A stretch of 64,000 nucleotides of DNA from Synechococcus sp. WH 8020. GTDB lineage: Bacteria; Cyanobacteriota; Cyanobacteriia; PCC-6307; Cyanobiaceae. How positions within the stretch are numbered: the first letter of the stretch is position 1; each line of letters opens with the position of its first letter. The position numbers were made by a program, and so were the translations under genes. Under the pieces are notes generated by a model, which did not search any database, was not told where the DNA came from, and saw only the letters and a list, made by a program, of their open reading frames with translations. This document shows positions 61,900 to 64,000 of the stretch, piece after piece. Location: NCBI RefSeq assembly GCF_001040845.1, contig NZ_CP011941.1, forward strand, positions 1,706,728 through 1,770,727. The letters run 5' to 3'.

Positions 61900-62184
61900 A
61901 TGCCACGCAAAAAGCCCGAACCAGCAAAGACATCTGAACAAGACACCTGGAAAGAAGATGCATCGAAGCTGAGCTATGAGGAAGCCTTGCAGGCTGTTGA
62001 TGTGCTGCTAGGGCAATTACAAGATGATTCCGTTCCATTAGCGGATTTACAAAAAAATTATGCTCGTGCCACGATCTACCTCGATCGCTGTGAGTTACTT
62101 CTCAGCCAAGTAGAGCAATCGGTTCGCCAGCTCGATCCGAATACCATGGAAGAGTGCACTGTCGACGTGAGCAACAATGAATAG
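61900..62184 (+). CDS. xseB: Exodeoxyribonuclease VII small subunit
   Basis: A 94-residue small subunit that binds the XseA tail. The conserved helical part is KLSYEEALQAVDVLLGQLQD, followed by SVPLADLQKNYARATIYLDRCELLL. It starts five bases after xseA and overlaps the next gene by eight bases. Confidence 0.93.
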   Translation: MPRKKPEPAKTSEQDTWKEDASKLSYEEALQAVDVLLGQLQDDSVPLADLQKNYARATIYLDRCELLLSQVEQSVRQLDPNTMEECTVDVSNNE

Positions 62185-62533
62185 ATTCCTCCCATGGACT
62201 TACCTCTTGATCGCCATCCTTGGAGCCATCCTTCCTTGGCAAGCGAATCTCGAATTCATGCACATGAATCCAGGCGGCGGATTTGACCTCCAGACGTTTA
62301 TCCAAGATGCCAACATCAATGCAGCTTCCCGCTCATTAAGTAGGGACCTTTTGATTGCTGCATCAGCCTTCAGCATTTGGATCATCACAGAAGGGAGAAA
62401 GCTAAAAATCAAGGGCTGGTGGATCACCTTGATCGTAAGTTTCAGCATTTCCTTCGCATGCGGAGGTCCACTGTTTCTTTATTTAAGAGAACGTAAATTG
62501 ATGGAGCTCATTTCAGAACAAGAACAAAAATGA
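62177..62533 (+). CDS. DUF2834-type membrane protein
   Basis: A 118-residue membrane protein with three helices: FLPWTYLLIAILGAILPW, LLIAASAFSIWIITEG and ITLIVSFSISFACGGPLFLYL. The segment FIQDANINAASRSLSRDL between the first two is typical of DUF2834. Function unknown. It overlaps the xseB 3' end, so it belongs to the same transcript. Confidence 0.8.
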   Translation: MNRFLPWTYLLIAILGAILPWQANLEFMHMNPGGGFDLQTFIQDANINAASRSLSRDLLIAASAFSIWIITEGRKLKIKGWWITLIVSFSISFACGGPLFLYLRERKLMELISEQEQK

Positions 62534-62537
62534 AAGT

Positions 62538-62903
62538 TTAAGCGTCGACATCTTCGGCCTTAATATCGATTGTGACGTCACTCGCTGGACGAGAATCATC
62601 AACGGCAGCTGCAGATGCAGCTGCCGTTGCAGCACCAGATTTTTTAGTGGGAAGCATCGATCCACAAGCAGGACATTGAGCGCCTGTTGTCATGGTGCTC
62701 AAGCCACAGGCCTCACACGTTCTTACACGGCTCTGCAGCACCTTCCAGCCGATCCACCCCAAACCACCGAGAATAAATGGTAAGGCAAGCAGTGTGATAA
62801 GCAGGCCTCCAGCTACATCCAGCAAGACACGGCCTGCTGCCGTAGGCAGCAACAACAGCCCTAACAGAAGCAACCAAAGGAGTGGAGGGAAGCGTCCCAT
62901 CAA
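62538..62903 (-). CDS. Membrane protein with cytoplasmic zinc-ribbon
   Basis: A 121-residue protein with two hydrophobic helices (PPLLWLLLLGLLLLPTAAG and GGLLITLLALPFILGGLGWIGW). A C4 zinc ribbon follows: TCEACGLSTMTTGAQCPACGS (two CxxC pairs, 11 residues apart). The tail is Ala/Asp-rich and ends acidic. No named family. It converges with the DUF2834 gene with a 4-base gap. Confidence 0.72.
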   Translation of the reverse strand: MMGRFPPLLWLLLLGLLLLPTAAGRVLLDVAGGLLITLLALPFILGGLGWIGWKVLQSRVRTCEACGLSTMTTGAQCPACGSMLPTKKSGAATAAASAAAVDDSRPASDVTIDIKAEDVDA

Positions 62904-62951
62904 TCAACACTCCAAACGAACGGTTCTTCCATAATCGCTGCTTTTTGGCAT

Positions 62952-63884
62952 TCAGGCATGGCTGGATCTGTTCGGATCCCTGCCATGCCTAAAAGAAGCC
63001 TTAGCGAGCTCAACACTCCAACATTGACCAAAATAAATCACAACACCCACCATCCAAACCCACAGGGTGAGAACGAGAACACTCCCAATGACTCCATACG
63101 CCTGAAAACGTGCCCCCAGAGAGAGAATGCTACGACTCACCGCAAGATTAAGAACAGTAAGAAGAAAGCCGATCAATAACGATCCTGGTATGAGCGGCTT
63201 AAACGGAACTCTGCGGCTTGGAAGCAAAAATTGAAGAGAAAGGGCCGTCACCGAAAACCCGAGGAATGGAACCATCAACCGACCAAATTGCAAGACCGGG
63301 ATATGAGAGAGGAAGCCACCAAACCAAGGAATCGCAACAGACAACTCGGATAAAGCAGCAGTAGGAATCATGCGGACATTGGCACTAAGTTGATCAAGAA
63401 CAACCAAGAGGCCAATCAATATCACCACAAAAAAAGCTTCGAGTCTGATTCGAATAAACTGCACGGCTTGAAGCTTAAATGGCAGATTGCTTTGCTGGGG
63501 TACAATCACACCCTCCCAAAGCCTCGCAGAACCACGTTGCAACGTTAGATAAACATTACCCGCAGTGAGTAACAACACACCAGCACCTAATAATCCAGCC
63601 CCAAATCCCTGACGGACTAACTGCATTAGCGTGTTTTGCACAATCACTACAGCCGACGGCGGCAAAACACCGCTTGCATAGGCAATAATCTTGCTCTCTA
63701 ATGCATCTTGCCGGCCAAGAAACCACGAGGCAATTGACAATGAGATGAGAAGGATCGGGAAGATCGATTGCAGCGTGTAATACGCAAATGCAGCACTCAG
63801 ATCCACGCAATCGCACTTTGCCCAACGCAAACAGGCGCACCAAAGACTACGAACGAACCGACGCAGCCGGATTTGTTTAGCCAT
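62952..63884 (-). CDS. YihY/BrkB family membrane protein
   Basis: A 310-residue membrane protein with six helices. The family start is visible as DCVDLSAAFAYYTLQSIFPILLISLSIASWFLG, and the later signature as LKPLIPGSLLIGFLLTVLNLAVSRSIL-like text plus LVLTLWVWMVGVVIYFGQCWSVELA. Members were once called ribonuclease BN, wrongly. Transport or envelope role is suspected. I chose ATG 63884 (MAKQIRLRRFV). Confidence 0.88.
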   Translation of the reverse strand: MAKQIRLRRFVRSLWCACLRWAKCDCVDLSAAFAYYTLQSIFPILLISLSIASWFLGRQDALESKIIAYASGVLPPSAVVIVQNTLMQLVRQGFGAGLLGAGVLLLTAGNVYLTLQRGSARLWEGVIVPQQSNLPFKLQAVQFIRIRLEAFFVVILIGLLVVLDQLSANVRMIPTAALSELSVAIPWFGGFLSHIPVLQFGRLMVPFLGFSVTALSLQFLLPSRRVPFKPLIPGSLLIGFLLTVLNLAVSRSILSLGARFQAYGVIGSVLVLTLWVWMVGVVIYFGQCWSVELAKASFRHGRDPNRSSHA

Positions 63885-63936
63885 GGCAGCTGCTGGCACC
63901 AATCAAAACCAAAGTAACGCGAAAAAAGACACAAAA

Positions 63937-63963
63937 AAAGCCACCCCTTCAAGGGATGGCTTT
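63937..63963 (-). terminator. Rho-independent terminator of a gene beyond the right edge
   Basis: On the minus strand AAAGCCATCCC and GGGGTGGCTTT form a stem with one mismatch, followed by a T run. It would end a transcript entering from beyond base 64000. Confidence 0.75.
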
Positions 63964-64000
63964 CTTCGTTTGGAATGTTTTTACCTGGCATCGAGCTATT

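Overview
The window is a piece of a marine Synechococcus-type picocyanobacterial chromosome (subcluster 5.1-like). The evidence is a photosystem II PsbX gene, a rod-core phycobilisome linker (CpcG), a CpcS/CpeS-type bilin lyase, two high-light-inducible proteins, a Ycf66 protein, ferredoxin-thioredoxin reductase, a cyanobacterial SUF cluster with SufR, and many short, tightly packed genes of picocyanobacterial type. Base composition is moderate, except for an AT-rich patch near 29.0-32.0 kb. I see no rRNA, CRISPR array, intact insertion sequence or prophage. Family assignments come from recognising motifs by eye; no database search was run.

Layout. 0-8.8 kb: a low-complexity protein cut by the left edge, msrB, an LpxB-like protein, tRNA-Leu, accC, a YggT protein, psbX, Ycf66, two small lipoproteins, and an ABC exporter translationally coupled to an Hli protein. 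8.8-17.9 kb: HIT protein, YifB/ComM ATPase, rpsU, peptide deformylase, an S9 peptidase, and mtnA next to a FucA-like class II aldolase (a likely 5'-methylthioadenosine salvage pair). 17.9-25.9 kb: ftrC-sufB-sufC-sufD-sufS on the minus strand, divergent from sufR, which is followed by a bilin lyase gene and cpcG. 26-32 kb: a DUF4912 protein, a phospholipase-D-like protein with an EF-hand loop, then an AT-rich accessory patch holding a membrane protein, gene fragments, a second copy of the PLD 3' end, and an SbtA-type bicarbonate transporter. 32-42.4 kb: phosphoglucomutase, an RND efflux operon with an unusually long pump and a coupled small membrane protein, and a RarA fusion protein. 42.4-53 kb: phosphopantetheinyl transferase, peroxiredoxin, pantothenate kinase, cysH, NDH-2, HflX, KtrB-KtrA potassium uptake, anmK, a ribbon-helix-helix regulator and a Nif11-like protein. 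53-64 kb: ABC-F ATPase, HtrA protease, HrpB helicase, an Hli protein, xseA-xseB and a YihY/BrkB membrane protein.

The genes serve several linked jobs: light harvesting and photoprotection (psbX, hli, cpcG, cpcS), iron-sulfur assembly and thiol redox control (suf, ftrC, cysH, bcp, msrB), sulfur salvage (mtnA-aldolase), inorganic carbon and potassium uptake (sbtA, ktrAB), envelope export and maintenance (RND pump, ABC exporter, anmK), and DNA maintenance (rarA, xseAB, comM).

The observations most worth a second look are the RND pump with about 95 extra hydrophobic residues, the hairpin and short ORF directly before ktrB, the duplicated PLD tail flanking the AT-rich patch, the tRNA-Leu with anticodon AAG, the G8 tract at the double-glycine end of the Nif11-like gene, and the inverted repeat between ftrC/suf and sufR. 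Several short genes below 60 codons are also described: psbX, rpsU, one hli, and five unnamed small ORFs.
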